Source of the DNA: Mycolicibacterium iranicum
GTDB taxonomy: Bacteria; Actinomycetota; Actinomycetes; Mycobacteriales; Mycobacteriaceae
Direction: 5' to 3'
Assembly: GCF_001650495.1 (NCBI RefSeq)
Contig: NZ_LWCS01000021.1
Location: 294,427-358,426, forward strand
Length of the DNA: 64,000 nt
A model generated the notes under the pieces. It did not search any database, was not told the DNA's origin, and saw nothing but the letters and a program-made list of their open reading frames with translations. The translations under genes and the position numbers were made by a program. Of this stretch, positions 10,545 to 18,922 are shown one piece after another (the first letter of the stretch is position 1; each line of letters begins with the position of its first letter).

Positions 10545-10608
10545 GAAATGCCACCGCGAGCGGCGTGTCGTCGAGCAGACACGCGCGCTCGCGGTGCGGG
10601 TGCATTTC
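10545..10608. terminator. Long imperfect hairpin in the iol operon
   Basis: Three stacked stems (10545-10551/10102-10108 numbered as 10545-10551 with 10602-10608; 10552-10562 with 10586-10596; 10563-10569 with 10578-10584) close an 8-base loop. There is one 5-base bulge and one single-base bulge, giving 25 paired positions. It sits between mmsA and the downstream isomerase gene. It could act as an attenuator or as an RNA-processing and stability element. It lacks a T-run. Confidence 0.5.
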
Positions 10609-10617
10609 CCGGGGGAC

Positions 10618-12111
10618 TCAGCCGTTCTGGGGGAAGCCGAGGTTGATACCGCCGTGGCTGGGGTCGAGCCAGCGCGCGGTGATGGCCTTCTGCCGGGTGA
10701 AGAACTGCACGCCGTCCATGCCGTGGGCGTGGCTGTCGCCGAACAGGGAGGCCTTCCAGCCGCCGAAGCTGAAGTAGGCCATCGGCACCGGGATCGGGAC
10801 GTTGATGCCGACCATGCCGACCTCGACCTCGTTCTGGAAACGCCGGGCAGCGCCGCCGTCGTTGGTGAAGATGGCGGTGCCGTTGCCGTAGGGGTTGGAG
10901 TTGATCAGTTCCAATGCGTCGTCATAGGTCTCGACTCGCACCACCGATAGCACGGGGCCGAAGATCTCGTCGGTGTAGACGCTCATCTCGGGGGTGACGT
11001 TGTCCAGCAGCGTCGGACCGAGCCAGAACCCGTCCTCCCCACCGTCGGCCTTGACCGCGCGGCCGTCGACGACGACCTTGGCACCGTCCTTCTCGCCGGC
11101 GTCGATGTAGGAAGCCACCTTGTCGCGGTGTGCCTTGGTGACCAGCGGCCCCATGTCGGAATCCTTGGTGCCGTCACCGATTTTGAGCGGGGTGGTCCGC
11201 TCGGCGATCTTGGCGACCAGGTCGTCGGCGATCGGACCCACTGCAACGCAGGCGCTGATGGCCATGCAACGCTCACCGGCCGAACCGAATCCGGCATTGA
11301 CCATCGCATCGGCGGCCAGGTCCAGGTCGGCATCCGGGAGGATCACGGCGTGGTTCTTGGCCCCGCCGAGCGCCTGGACGCGCTTACCCGCGGCGGTGCC
11401 GGTCGAGTACACGTACTGAGCGATCGGCGTCGAGCCGACAAAGGACACCGACTTGATCTTCGGGTTGGTCAGCAGTTCGTCGACGGCCGTCTTGTCACCC
11501 TGGAGGACGTTGAACACGCCGTCGGGCAGGCCGGCTTCCTTCCAGAGTTTGGCCAGCCACAACGAAGCGCTCGGATCCTTCTCCGAAGGCTTGAGCACGA
11601 CGGTGTTGCCGGTGGCGATCGCGATCGGGAAGAACCACATCGGAACCATGGCCGGGAAGTTGAAGGGGCTGATGATGCCGACCGGTCCGAGGGGCTGGCG
11701 GATGGAGTAGACGTCGACCTTGGTCGAGGCGTTCTCGGTGAAGCCGCCCTTGAGCAGATGCGGTATGCCGCAGGCGAACTCGACGACTTCCTGCCCGCGG
11801 CTGACCTCGCCGAGGGCGTCGGAGACGACCTTGCCGTGCTCGCTGGTGATGATCTCGGCCAACTCGCCCTTACGTTCGTTGAGCAGCTCCCGGAAGGCAA
11901 ACAAGATCTGGGTGCGCTTCGCCAGCGACGTGTCGCGCCAGGCGGGGAACGCCGCGGCGGCCGCGTCGATGACCTTCTGCGCGTCCTCGACGCTGGCCAG
12001 CGTCACCTCACCGGTCACCGCACCCGTCGCCGGGTTAGTCACCGGTGCAGTGGCATTGGAGGTACCGCCGAAGACGGCGTTGTCGGCCCAGTGCGAAATC
12101 GTTTTCGTCAT
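10618..12111 (-). CDS. mmsA: Methylmalonate-semialdehyde dehydrogenase (CoA-acylating), inositol pathway
   Basis: Oxidises malonate/methylmalonate semialdehyde with NAD+ and CoA to acetyl- or propionyl-CoA plus CO2, the last step of the myo-inositol pathway (IolA/MmsA, ALDH6 family). The 497-residue protein shows PFNFPAMVPMWFFP, the FVGSTPIAQ NAD loop and the catalytic cysteine at 282 in GSAGERCMA. PYGNGTAIFTN is also typical of the family. The family lacks the usual ALDH general-base glutamate, and here the equivalent region reads ALGGAKNHAVI, which fits MmsA rather than an ordinary aldehyde dehydrogenase. The ATG at 12111 is preceded by AGAAGGA. It lies downstream of iolG in the iol operon. 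Confidence 0.95.
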   Translation of the reverse strand: MTKTISHWADNAVFGGTSNATAPVTNPATGAVTGEVTLASVEDAQKVIDAAAAAFPAWRDTSLAKRTQILFAFRELLNERKGELAEIITSEHGKVVSDALGEVSRGQEVVEFACGIPHLLKGGFTENASTKVDVYSIRQPLGPVGIISPFNFPAMVPMWFFPIAIATGNTVVLKPSEKDPSASLWLAKLWKEAGLPDGVFNVLQGDKTAVDELLTNPKIKSVSFVGSTPIAQYVYSTGTAAGKRVQALGGAKNHAVILPDADLDLAADAMVNAGFGSAGERCMAISACVAVGPIADDLVAKIAERTTPLKIGDGTKDSDMGPLVTKAHRDKVASYIDAGEKDGAKVVVDGRAVKADGGEDGFWLGPTLLDNVTPEMSVYTDEIFGPVLSVVRVETYDDALELINSNPYGNGTAIFTNDGGAARRFQNEVEVGMVGINVPIPVPMAYFSFGGWKASLFGDSHAHGMDGVQFFTRQKAITARWLDPSHGGINLGFPQNG

Positions 12112-12145
12112 GTGGTGCTTCCTTCTCGCTTGTGTGGTTGGGGTC

Positions 12146-13150
12146 TCAGGGTCGGTCTGCGAGTTCCACGTCGACAGGCAGGCCGGTTTCGAGTGATTCG
12201 ACGCCTGCGGCGCAGACTGCCGCGGCCGCGTAGCCGTCCCACGCCGTGGGACCGTCGATGTTCGTGTTGTTGCGCACCGCGTCGACCCAGCGCTGGATTT
12301 CGGTGTCGTAGGCCCGGCCGAAGCGCTCCCGAAAACCGGGGGTGATCGTTCCGCCCCACGTCCCGGGTGCGCTCTTGCGGATCATCCCGACGTCGAGGCC
12401 GATCATCGCGCTGCCTTTTTCGCCGACCACCTCGGTGCGCACCTCGTAGGCGACGCCGGTGGTGACGAACAGCTCGACGTCCACATGCCGGCCGGACACT
12501 GTCCGCAGGATGGCGATCTGCGGATCGATGACGCCCTCCGGCGCAACGGGATTCGAGTTCGGTTTGACGATCTGCACGCTGGCGATCTCCTCGCCGAAAA
12601 GGAACCGGGTGACATCGACTTCGTGGACGAGGGAGTCCTTCACGATCAGCGAGCTGTCGAAGTACGACGGCACACCGGGGTTGCGGTGCACGCAGTGCAT
12701 GAGCAACGGCTCACCGAGCTCGCCGCCGTCCAGCAGGGTCTTGAGGCGCATGTACTCCTCGTCGAAGCGACGCATGAACCCGACCTGGATCAACCGGACG
12801 CCGAGTTCGGATTCGCGGCGGACGATCTCCAGCGAGGTGGCGACATCGGTGGTCAGCGGCTTCTCGCACAGCACGGGCTTGCGGTGCTCCAGGCAAGCCA
12901 GCAGTTGCTTTTCGTGGGTGGAGCCCGGGGTGGCGAGCACGACGGCGTCGACGTCGGGGTCGGCGACGGCGTCGAGTGGGTCGGCGACGGCGCGGCAGCC
13001 CTCGATCTCGGAGGCGATCTGTTCGGCTTTCTCGGTGACGTAGTCGTTGACCACCGCAACGCGGGCCCCCGAGATGCGCGAGGTGATCCGGGCGACGTGG
13101 TCGGCGCCCATGACGCCGACGCCGAGGACGGCAATGCGCAAATCGGACAT
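12146..13150 (-). CDS. iolG: Inositol 2-dehydrogenase (Gfo/Idh/MocA family)
   Basis: Oxidises myo-inositol to 2-keto-myo-inositol with NAD+, the first step of the pathway. The 334-residue protein starts MSDLRIAVLGVGVMGADHV (Rossmann GxGxxG). The EKPLTTD motif has its catalytic-region lysine at residue 97. The second domain has VGFMRRFDEEY and a DSLVHEVDVTRFL segment with the conserved Asp/His. The ATG at 13150 is chosen over upstream in-frame sequence because it opens the Rossmann strand and has GTGAGG about 8 bases before it. It begins two bases after the stop of the isomerase gene upstream. Assignment as IolG rests on family plus operon; scyllo-inositol dehydrogenases look alike. Confidence 0.87.
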   Translation of the reverse strand: MSDLRIAVLGVGVMGADHVARITSRISGARVAVVNDYVTEKAEQIASEIEGCRAVADPLDAVADPDVDAVVLATPGSTHEKQLLACLEHRKPVLCEKPLTTDVATSLEIVRRESELGVRLIQVGFMRRFDEEYMRLKTLLDGGELGEPLLMHCVHRNPGVPSYFDSSLIVKDSLVHEVDVTRFLFGEEIASVQIVKPNSNPVAPEGVIDPQIAILRTVSGRHVDVELFVTTGVAYEVRTEVVGEKGSAMIGLDVGMIRKSAPGTWGGTITPGFRERFGRAYDTEIQRWVDAVRNNTNIDGPTAWDGYAAAAVCAAGVESLETGLPVDVELADRP

Positions 13151-13152
13151 GT

Positions 13153-14055
13153 TCAGAACCTCACTGACGGGATGCCGCAGGACCCGAGGTAGGTGCGGGT
13201 GCGCTGAGCGATGGGCAGGGGGGCGTCGACCTCGCAGGGATACATGTCCTGCTCGACGATGGCGAACACATCGATACCGAGCCTGTCGATCTCGGCCAGC
13301 AGCGGCGGCATCTCCGGAATCCCCAGCGGCGGTTCGGTCATCACACCGAGCTTGACCGCCTCCCCGAACGGCAGATCCTCCGCTTCGACCTTGGCCCGCA
13401 CCACCGCATCGACCTGCTTGAGATGCAGATAGCCGATGCGCTCCGGGGCACGGCGGATGATCGCGATGTTGTCCCCACCGCAGTAGGAGATATGGCCGGT
13501 GTCCAGGCACAGGTTCACGAACTGCCCGTCGGTGCCCTCGAGAAAGCGATACACGTTCTCCTCGGTGTCGACGTGGGAGTCGGCGTGCGGATGGTACTGC
13601 GCCCGCACCCCGTAGGTGTCGAACATCCGCCGGCCCAGTTCGTTCATCCCCCCGGTCTTCTTGGCCCACTGCGCAGCGGTCAGGGTGCGGTCTTCGAGCA
13701 CCGCACCGGTCGCCGGGTCTCGCCACATCTCGGGAATCACCACGACGTGCGTGCCCCCGACCGCGGCGGTCAGCTTCGCCACGTCCTCGATCTGCGACCA
13801 CACCGCACCCCACGAGTCGCCCCGATGCAGATGCTCGAACACTGTGCCCGCCGACAGTTTCAGACCGCGAGAACCCAACTCGTCGGACAGCTCGGCGGGA
13901 TCGGTGGGCAGATACCCATAGGGGCCCAACTCGATCCACTCATACCCCGCTGCGGCCACCTCGTCGAGAAACCGCGCGTAGGGCGTCTGCTTCGGATCAT
14001 CGGGAAACCACACACCCCACGAATCCGGCGCGGAACCCACGCGAATAGTGCTCAT
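13153..14055 (-). CDS. iolE: Inosose dehydratase (IolE-like TIM barrel)
   Basis: Most likely dehydrates 2-keto-myo-inositol to 3D-(3,5/4)-trihydroxycyclohexane-1,2-dione. The 300-residue protein opens MSTIRVGSAPDSWGVWFP, the typical IolE beginning. It has EVAAAGYEWIELGPYGYLP, VVVIPEMW, AQYHPHADSHVDTEENV, LCLDTGHISYCGGD and HLKQVD, giving the metal-binding Glu/His/Asp set of the TIM-barrel family. The ATG at 14055 overlaps the TGA of iolD by four bases (ATGA), so translation is coupled. It sits between iolD and iolG as in C. glutamicum-type clusters. IolH or IolI activity cannot be fully excluded from sequence alone. Confidence 0.85.
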   Translation of the reverse strand: MSTIRVGSAPDSWGVWFPDDPKQTPYARFLDEVAAAGYEWIELGPYGYLPTDPAELSDELGSRGLKLSAGTVFEHLHRGDSWGAVWSQIEDVAKLTAAVGGTHVVVIPEMWRDPATGAVLEDRTLTAAQWAKKTGGMNELGRRMFDTYGVRAQYHPHADSHVDTEENVYRFLEGTDGQFVNLCLDTGHISYCGGDNIAIIRRAPERIGYLHLKQVDAVVRAKVEAEDLPFGEAVKLGVMTEPPLGIPEMPPLLAEIDRLGIDVFAIVEQDMYPCEVDAPLPIAQRTRTYLGSCGIPSVRF

Positions 14056-16016
14056 TGTTTGTCTTTCCAGCGATCGGATGGATTGATCAACGGCCGCTGG
14101 ACCTTCTTCCAGTCCGCATACCGTGCGTAGGCCCGCTGTGTGGATTCCAGGGTCGACACCTCGCTGACCGGCACGTCCCACCACGAATGGCTGTCCGGCG
14201 CATAGATCAGCGGGTCGGTCTCGACGTAGATGACGGTGGTGCGGTCGCTGGTCTTTGCGACCTTGACCGCGTCGGCGAACTCCGCGGCAGTGCCGGCCTT
14301 GATCACCTCAGCGCCGAGACTGGCGGCGTTGGCGGCCAGGTCCACCGGCAGATGCCCGCCGTCGAGTCGGCCCGCTTCGCCGCGGTACTGATAGGAGGTA
14401 CCGAATCGTTGGGAGCCCAACGATTCCGACAGTCCACCGATCGAGGCGAAGCCATGGTTCTGAACCAGAACCGGGATGATCTTGACGCCTTCCTGCACCG
14501 CGGTGGCCAGCTCGGTTGCCATCATCAGGTACGAACCGTCGCCCACCATGACGAACACGTCGCGATCGGGTGCGGCCATCCGCACCCCGATACCGCCCGC
14601 GATCTCATATCCCATGCAGGAGAAGCCGTATTCGACGTGGTAGCCCTTGCGGTCGCGCATCCGCCACAGCTTGTGCAGATCGCCGGGCATCGAGCCAGCG
14701 GCGCACACCACGATGTCGCGGGGGTCCGACAGCGTGTTGACCAGACCGATAACCTGGTTCTGGTTCAGTGCCACCCCGTCCCCGGTGCGGTAGGCCTCGG
14801 AGACGGTGTCGTTCCACTCGGCCATGAGTTCACGGACGTGCGTGGTGTATTCGTCGCTGACGGAGTAGTCGCCGAGCAGCTCGGTGAGCGCCTCGAGCGC
14901 TTCCCGAGCATCGGAGACGACACTGATGCCGCCCTGCTTGACCGAGTCGAGTGACGCCACGTTGATGTTGACGAACCGGACGTCGGGATTGTTGAACGCG
15001 GTCCGTGATGCCGAGGTGAAATCGCTGTACCGGGTTCCGATTCCGATGATGACGTCAGCCTCGCTGGCCAGGGCGTTGGCCGCGGTGGTGCCCGTCGAGC
15101 CGACGGCGCCGACCGAACGCGGATCCTCGTGCAGCAGTGATCCCTTGCCCGCCTGGCTCTCGCACACCGGGATGCCGGTTCGTGCGACGAACGCGGCCAG
15201 AGCGTCACTGGCACCGGAGTAGATGACCCCTCCGCCCGCGACGATCAGCGGCTTGGTCGCCGAGCGGATCACGTCAGCGGCCTTGGCGATCACGGACCGC
15301 TCCGGCAACGGCCGGGCGATGTGCCAGGTGCGCTCGGCGAACAGCGACACCGGCCAGTCGAACGACTCCGCCTGAACATCCTGGGGGAGAGCCACCGTCG
15401 CCGCACCGGTCTCGGCCGGGTCGGTGAGCACCCGCATCGCTCCCAGCAGTGCGGCGGGCAGTTGCTCAGGGCGCCATACCCGGTCGAAGTAGCGCGACAG
15501 CGGCTTGAACGCGTCGTTGACGGTGACGTCTCCCGAGGACGGCAGCTCGAGCTCCTGAAGGACCGGGGAGCTCACCCTGGTGGCGAACGTGTCGGAGGGC
15601 AGCAGCAGTACGGGGAGCCGGTTGATCGTGGCCAGGGCTGCGCCGGTCAGCATGTTTGTCGACCCGGGGCCGACGCTGGCGGTCACAGCCCACGTCTGGG
15701 TGCGATCCTGCTGGCGTGCGTAGGCGACGGCCGTATGCACCATGGCCTGCTCGTTGCGGCCGAGCACGTACTTCAGTCCGGGCTCGGTGTTCGATTCGAC
15801 TGCCTCGACTTCGTCCTGCAGCAGCGCCTGGCCGATGCCCGCCACATTGCCATGGCCGAAGATACCCAAGCAGCCTGCGAAGAACTTGTGCCGTTCGCCG
15901 TCGCGTTCGACATACTGGTTGGCCAGGAAGCGAACGGTCGCCTGTGCGACGGTGAGCCGCTGGGTCGGTTCGTTGTCGACGAGCTTCTCGGTCGACTTCG
16001 GCGCGGTGGAAACCAC
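14052..16016 (-). CDS. iolD: 3D-(3,5/4)-trihydroxycyclohexane-1,2-dione hydrolase
   Basis: A thiamine-diphosphate enzyme that opens the cyclohexane ring to 5-deoxy-D-glucuronate. The 654-residue product has the three-domain layout of acetolactate-synthase-like proteins. The N-terminal domain has GIFGHGNVAGIGQAL and RNEQAMVHTAVAYA, with the TPP-activating Glu region. The middle domain has PLIVAGGGVIYSGA. The C-terminal domain has the TPP motif starting GDGSYLMMATELA and ending VLVQNHGF. GTG at 16016 was chosen; it lies 4 bases after the iolB stop with AAGGGGA upstream. Longer in-frame sequence overlaps iolB. The stop overlaps the iolE start. Length and motifs fit IolD rather than acetolactate synthase, which lacks the long N-terminal part. 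Confidence 0.95.
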   Translation of the reverse strand: MVSTAPKSTEKLVDNEPTQRLTVAQATVRFLANQYVERDGERHKFFAGCLGIFGHGNVAGIGQALLQDEVEAVESNTEPGLKYVLGRNEQAMVHTAVAYARQQDRTQTWAVTASVGPGSTNMLTGAALATINRLPVLLLPSDTFATRVSSPVLQELELPSSGDVTVNDAFKPLSRYFDRVWRPEQLPAALLGAMRVLTDPAETGAATVALPQDVQAESFDWPVSLFAERTWHIARPLPERSVIAKAADVIRSATKPLIVAGGGVIYSGASDALAAFVARTGIPVCESQAGKGSLLHEDPRSVGAVGSTGTTAANALASEADVIIGIGTRYSDFTSASRTAFNNPDVRFVNINVASLDSVKQGGISVVSDAREALEALTELLGDYSVSDEYTTHVRELMAEWNDTVSEAYRTGDGVALNQNQVIGLVNTLSDPRDIVVCAAGSMPGDLHKLWRMRDRKGYHVEYGFSCMGYEIAGGIGVRMAAPDRDVFVMVGDGSYLMMATELATAVQEGVKIIPVLVQNHGFASIGGLSESLGSQRFGTSYQYRGEAGRLDGGHLPVDLAANAASLGAEVIKAGTAAEFADAVKVAKTSDRTTVIYVETDPLIYAPDSHSWWDVPVSEVSTLESTQRAYARYADWKKVQRPLINPSDRWKDKQ

Positions 16017-16020
16017 GGTG

Positions 16021-16923
16021 TCATTCCCCTTTTCGCGAAGACAATGTGAAAGGCAGACGCGGGTCGATCTCCTGGTGCTCCCAGCTGCCGCGCAGCCAGG
16101 TGTGGTTGGGATCGTCGCAGATGAGCCAGGCACGGGTAGGCCCCGAGCCCGCCATCACGTTCAGGTAGTACATGTGGTGACCGGGTGCTGCGATGGACGG
16201 ACCGTGGTAACCGTGGGGGACCAGCACGACATCTCCGGTGCGGACCTCTTCCAGAACCTCGATCGGCCGTTCGGGTGTCCCATAGACCCGGTGGTACCCG
16301 AAGCCCGGTGTCCCGGCAGGAGAATCGTCGATCTCGAAGTAGTAGATCTCTTCGAGCTGCGTCTCCACATCGGTGTTCTCGTCGTGCTTGTGGGCGGGAT
16401 AGCTCGACCAGTTGCCGCCGGGGGTGATCACCTCACACGCGATGAGCGAGTCCGCTTCGAACGCCGTGGCCGTGCCGAAGTTGTGCACCTGGCGGCTGCA
16501 GTTGCCGGCGCCGCGCAGTTCGACGGTGACGTCGGCCGCTGCGACGCGGCGATTCGGGAACGAGTTCGAGGCTCGCGCACCGCAGATCGCGATGCGTCCG
16601 TGGCCCGACACTGTGTATGACTGGCGGACACCCAGATACACCATGTCGGCAGGGCCGTCGAACACCGAGGCCCGAGGCGACAGTTCGAAGCTCTCCTCGC
16701 CGCACGTGACGGCCCCACCACCGGACAGTGGCAGGATCATCACCTCGGTGTCCCCGGTCTCCAGCGACACCGAACCCTCGGTGCCGAGATCGACGACGTG
16801 CAGCGAGGATTCGGCCCAGCCGGCATCTTCTGGCGTGATCGCGACGGTGAACGGAGCGGTCGCGCTGTCGGCCTTGATGTACAGCTTCCCGCGCACGTGA
16901 GGAGCATCAAAGGCAGATGTCAT
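16021..16923 (-). CDS. iolB: 5-deoxy-glucuronate isomerase
   Basis: Converts 5-deoxy-glucuronate to 2-deoxy-5-keto-gluconate. The 300-residue protein is a bicupin with SSYPAHKHDENTDVETQLEE, the histidine/glutamate metal site, and EIYYFEID. GDVVLVPHGYHGPSIAAPGHHMYYLNVMAG is the second conserved block; both are typical of IolB. The ATG at 16923 overlaps by four bases (ATGA) the TGA of the upstream aldolase-like gene. Translation of iolD begins four bases after its stop. It is the third gene of the iol operon. Confidence 0.95.
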   Translation of the reverse strand: MTSAFDAPHVRGKLYIKADSATAPFTVAITPEDAGWAESSLHVVDLGTEGSVSLETGDTEVMILPLSGGGAVTCGEESFELSPRASVFDGPADMVYLGVRQSYTVSGHGRIAICGARASNSFPNRRVAAADVTVELRGAGNCSRQVHNFGTATAFEADSLIACEVITPGGNWSSYPAHKHDENTDVETQLEEIYYFEIDDSPAGTPGFGYHRVYGTPERPIEVLEEVRTGDVVLVPHGYHGPSIAAPGHHMYYLNVMAGSGPTRAWLICDDPNHTWLRGSWEHQEIDPRLPFTLSSRKGE

Positions 16924-17804
16924 CGGACCATCGCCACGGCGGTCGCGACGGCGGAGCTGACGTCGTCGTCGGGCGGGTACAGCAGGGTGCGGCCGACGAT
17001 GAGACCGCGCACCGAGGGGAGGGACAGCGCCTTCTCCCAGCTGGCGAAGGCCTCCTCTGGATCGGTCGGGTCCCCGCCCAACAGCAGGGTGGGCATCGTG
17101 GTCGATTCCATGACGCGGTCCATCTCGGGGACGACAGGCAGCTTCATCCAGGTGTACGCCGATGTCGAACCAAGGCCCTGACCGATGTGTACCGACTTGA
17201 TCACGGCATCGGGGGAGAGGTCGTTCTTGACCTTGCCGTTGACCCGGGAGGACATGAACGGCTCCAGCATGGCGATCAGGCCGTTGGCGGCGAGTTCGTC
17301 GACGGCCTTGGCGCACGCCGCCATCGTCGCGACGGTGCCCGGGTCGTCGAGGTCGATGCGGCACAACATCTTTCCGCCGTTCATATTCGCCGCCGCGGTG
17401 GAGGCGGCCGTGGCGCCGGTCATCCGATCGTCGAGTTCGAAAGATGCGCCCGCCAGGCCGCCCCTGTTGAACGACGAGAACACGACCTTGTCCTCCAGCG
17501 CACCGAGAAGCACGAGGTCATCGAGAATGTCGGCGGTGGCCAGCACACCGTCCACACCGGGGTCGGCAAGCGCGGCGCGTAACCGGTCGAGCAGGTCGGT
17601 GCGGCTGTTCATCGCCGCGGGACGGGATCCCACCGCGAGTGCACCTCGTGCCGGGTGATCGGCTGCCACGATCATCAGCCGTCCGTTGCCGCGCAACGTC
17701 GGCCGTGCCGTGCGGTGCGCCCAGGCACGCGCGACCGCGCCGGGGTCGGTCGCCCGGACCTCGGTGATCTGGGCGTAGTCATGGCACAGTGCGGACTTAG
17801 ACAT
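16920..17804 (-). CDS. Cgl0159-type (beta/alpha)8 protein, candidate DKGP aldolase
   Basis: A 294-residue class I aldolase-like barrel of the family named after C. glutamicum Cgl0159, found in actinobacterial inositol clusters. Visible barrel strands include GRLMIVAADHPARG, VDGVLATADILDDL, GKMLCRIDL, GLIAMLEPFM, TMPTLLLGGD and VRGLIVGRTLLYP. No canonical IolJ gene exists in this operon, yet a 2-deoxy-5-keto-gluconate-6-phosphate aldolase is needed between iolC and mmsA, so this protein is the natural candidate. I cannot assign the Schiff-base lysine with certainty. It overlaps the 3' end of iolC by 8 bases and iolB by 4, so it is tightly coupled in the operon. Confidence 0.78.
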   Translation of the reverse strand: MSKSALCHDYAQITEVRATDPGAVARAWAHRTARPTLRGNGRLMIVAADHPARGALAVGSRPAAMNSRTDLLDRLRAALADPGVDGVLATADILDDLVLLGALEDKVVFSSFNRGGLAGASFELDDRMTGATAASTAAANMNGGKMLCRIDLDDPGTVATMAACAKAVDELAANGLIAMLEPFMSSRVNGKVKNDLSPDAVIKSVHIGQGLGSTSAYTWMKLPVVPEMDRVMESTTMPTLLLGGDPTDPEEAFASWEKALSLPSVRGLIVGRTLLYPPDDDVSSAVATAVAMVR

Positions 17805-18765
17805 TGACGGCCTCCACAGCGGTCTGCTCGGCCAGTTCGGCTACCTCGGCGGCGGTCGGCATGGCGGTCGAGCATTCGAGCCGGCCGGCCACGATCGCCC
17901 CAGCGGCGTTGGCGTAGCGCAGCGTCTTCTCCAGCGACCAACCATTGAGCAGCCCGTGGCACAGGCTTCCGCCGAACGCGTCGCCGGCACCGAGCCCGTT
18001 GATCACATCAACTTCGTTGGGCGGCACCGTCACCGACGAGTGACGGGTCTTGCCCAGGACGCCGCGCGGGCCCTGCTTGACGATTGCCAGTTCGACGCCC
18101 AGGTCGAGCAATGCCTCCGCGGCCTTGTGCGGGTTGGACTCCCCGACGGCGATCTCGCACTCCTCCCGATTGCCGACAGCGACGGTCACATGCGCCAGCG
18201 CCTTCTGCACCTGCTCGGTGGCTGCGTCGGGTGTCGCCCAGAACATCGGGCGGTAGTCGAGGTCGAGCACTGTCAGCGGCTTGCGTTCACGAAGCTCCCA
18301 CGCCGCGAAATGTGCACGTCGGCTTGGTTCTTCGGAGAGGCCGGTGACCGTAGACCAGTACAGCCGCGCCGAGCGCACCGCGTCGGCGTCGATCTCGTCG
18401 GGGCGGATCTGCAGGTCCGGCGCGCTGGGCTTGCGGTAGAAGTACAACGGGAAGTCGTCCGGCGGAAAGATCTCGCAGAACGTGACCGGAGTGGGGAATT
18501 CCCCGTGGGTGGCGACGTAGCGGTTGTCCACTCCGAGGCGGGCGAGTTCAGCGCGGACATAGCGGCCGAAAGGATCGTCGCCGACTCCGGAGATGAGTGC
18601 AGAGCGATTACCCAGACGCGCGGCAGCGACTGCGACGTTGGCGGCACTTCCGCCGAGGAACTTCCCGAACGTCTGGACCTCCTCGAGGCCGACGCCGACC
18701 TGAAGGGGGTATACGTCGACGCCGCTGCGGCCGATGGCGAGTACGTCATATGGAACATTTGTCAT
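17797..18765 (-). CDS. iolC: 5-dehydro-2-deoxygluconokinase (PfkB family)
   Basis: Phosphorylates 2-deoxy-5-keto-gluconate at C6 with ATP. The 322-residue PfkB kinase has the N-terminal signature FLGGSAANVAVAAARLG and the C-terminal signature NGLGAGDAFGGSL, whose GAGD (residues 259-262) holds the catalytic aspartate. The substrate-side segment FPLYFYRKPSAPDLQI is typical of IolC. ATG at 18765 is preferred over the GTG one codon before, because GGAG lies about 9 bases upstream of it. It is the first gene of the minus-strand iol operon and is divergent from the GntR regulator. The shared operator block lies in between. Confidence 0.93.
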   Translation of the reverse strand: MTNVPYDVLAIGRSGVDVYPLQVGVGLEEVQTFGKFLGGSAANVAVAAARLGNRSALISGVGDDPFGRYVRAELARLGVDNRYVATHGEFPTPVTFCEIFPPDDFPLYFYRKPSAPDLQIRPDEIDADAVRSARLYWSTVTGLSEEPSRRAHFAAWELRERKPLTVLDLDYRPMFWATPDAATEQVQKALAHVTVAVGNREECEIAVGESNPHKAAEALLDLGVELAIVKQGPRGVLGKTRHSSVTVPPNEVDVINGLGAGDAFGGSLCHGLLNGWSLEKTLRYANAAGAIVAGRLECSTAMPTAAEVAELAEQTAVEAVNV

Positions 18766-18826
18766 CACGAGTCACTCCGACGGATAGGTGTGGGTGGCTG
18801 CCTAAGACTGTGCCCCTGGTCACGGT

Positions 18827-18853
18827 GCGGTGTCAAGACTTTGTCCTGACATT
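18827..18853 (-). promoter_or_regulatory. iolC promoter with IolR-type operator
   Basis: On the minus strand AATGTCAGGACAAAGT (18838-18853) is followed by one base and TTGACA, a perfect -35 box. The same block with one changed base precedes the ABC transporter (24082-24104). TGTCCTGACA (18842-18851, plus strand) matches KGWCHTRACA, the motif I recall for C. glutamicum IolR. TGTCAAGACT (18831-18840) is a second, 9 of 10 match. A GntR repressor bound here would cover the -35 region. Confidence 0.65.
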
Positions 18854-18922
18854 CTATCTTTATCTCAATCGGTGTTAGTATTCAGCTTCTGTTGACTGGC
18901 CCAACACGAGATCGGAGCCGAC

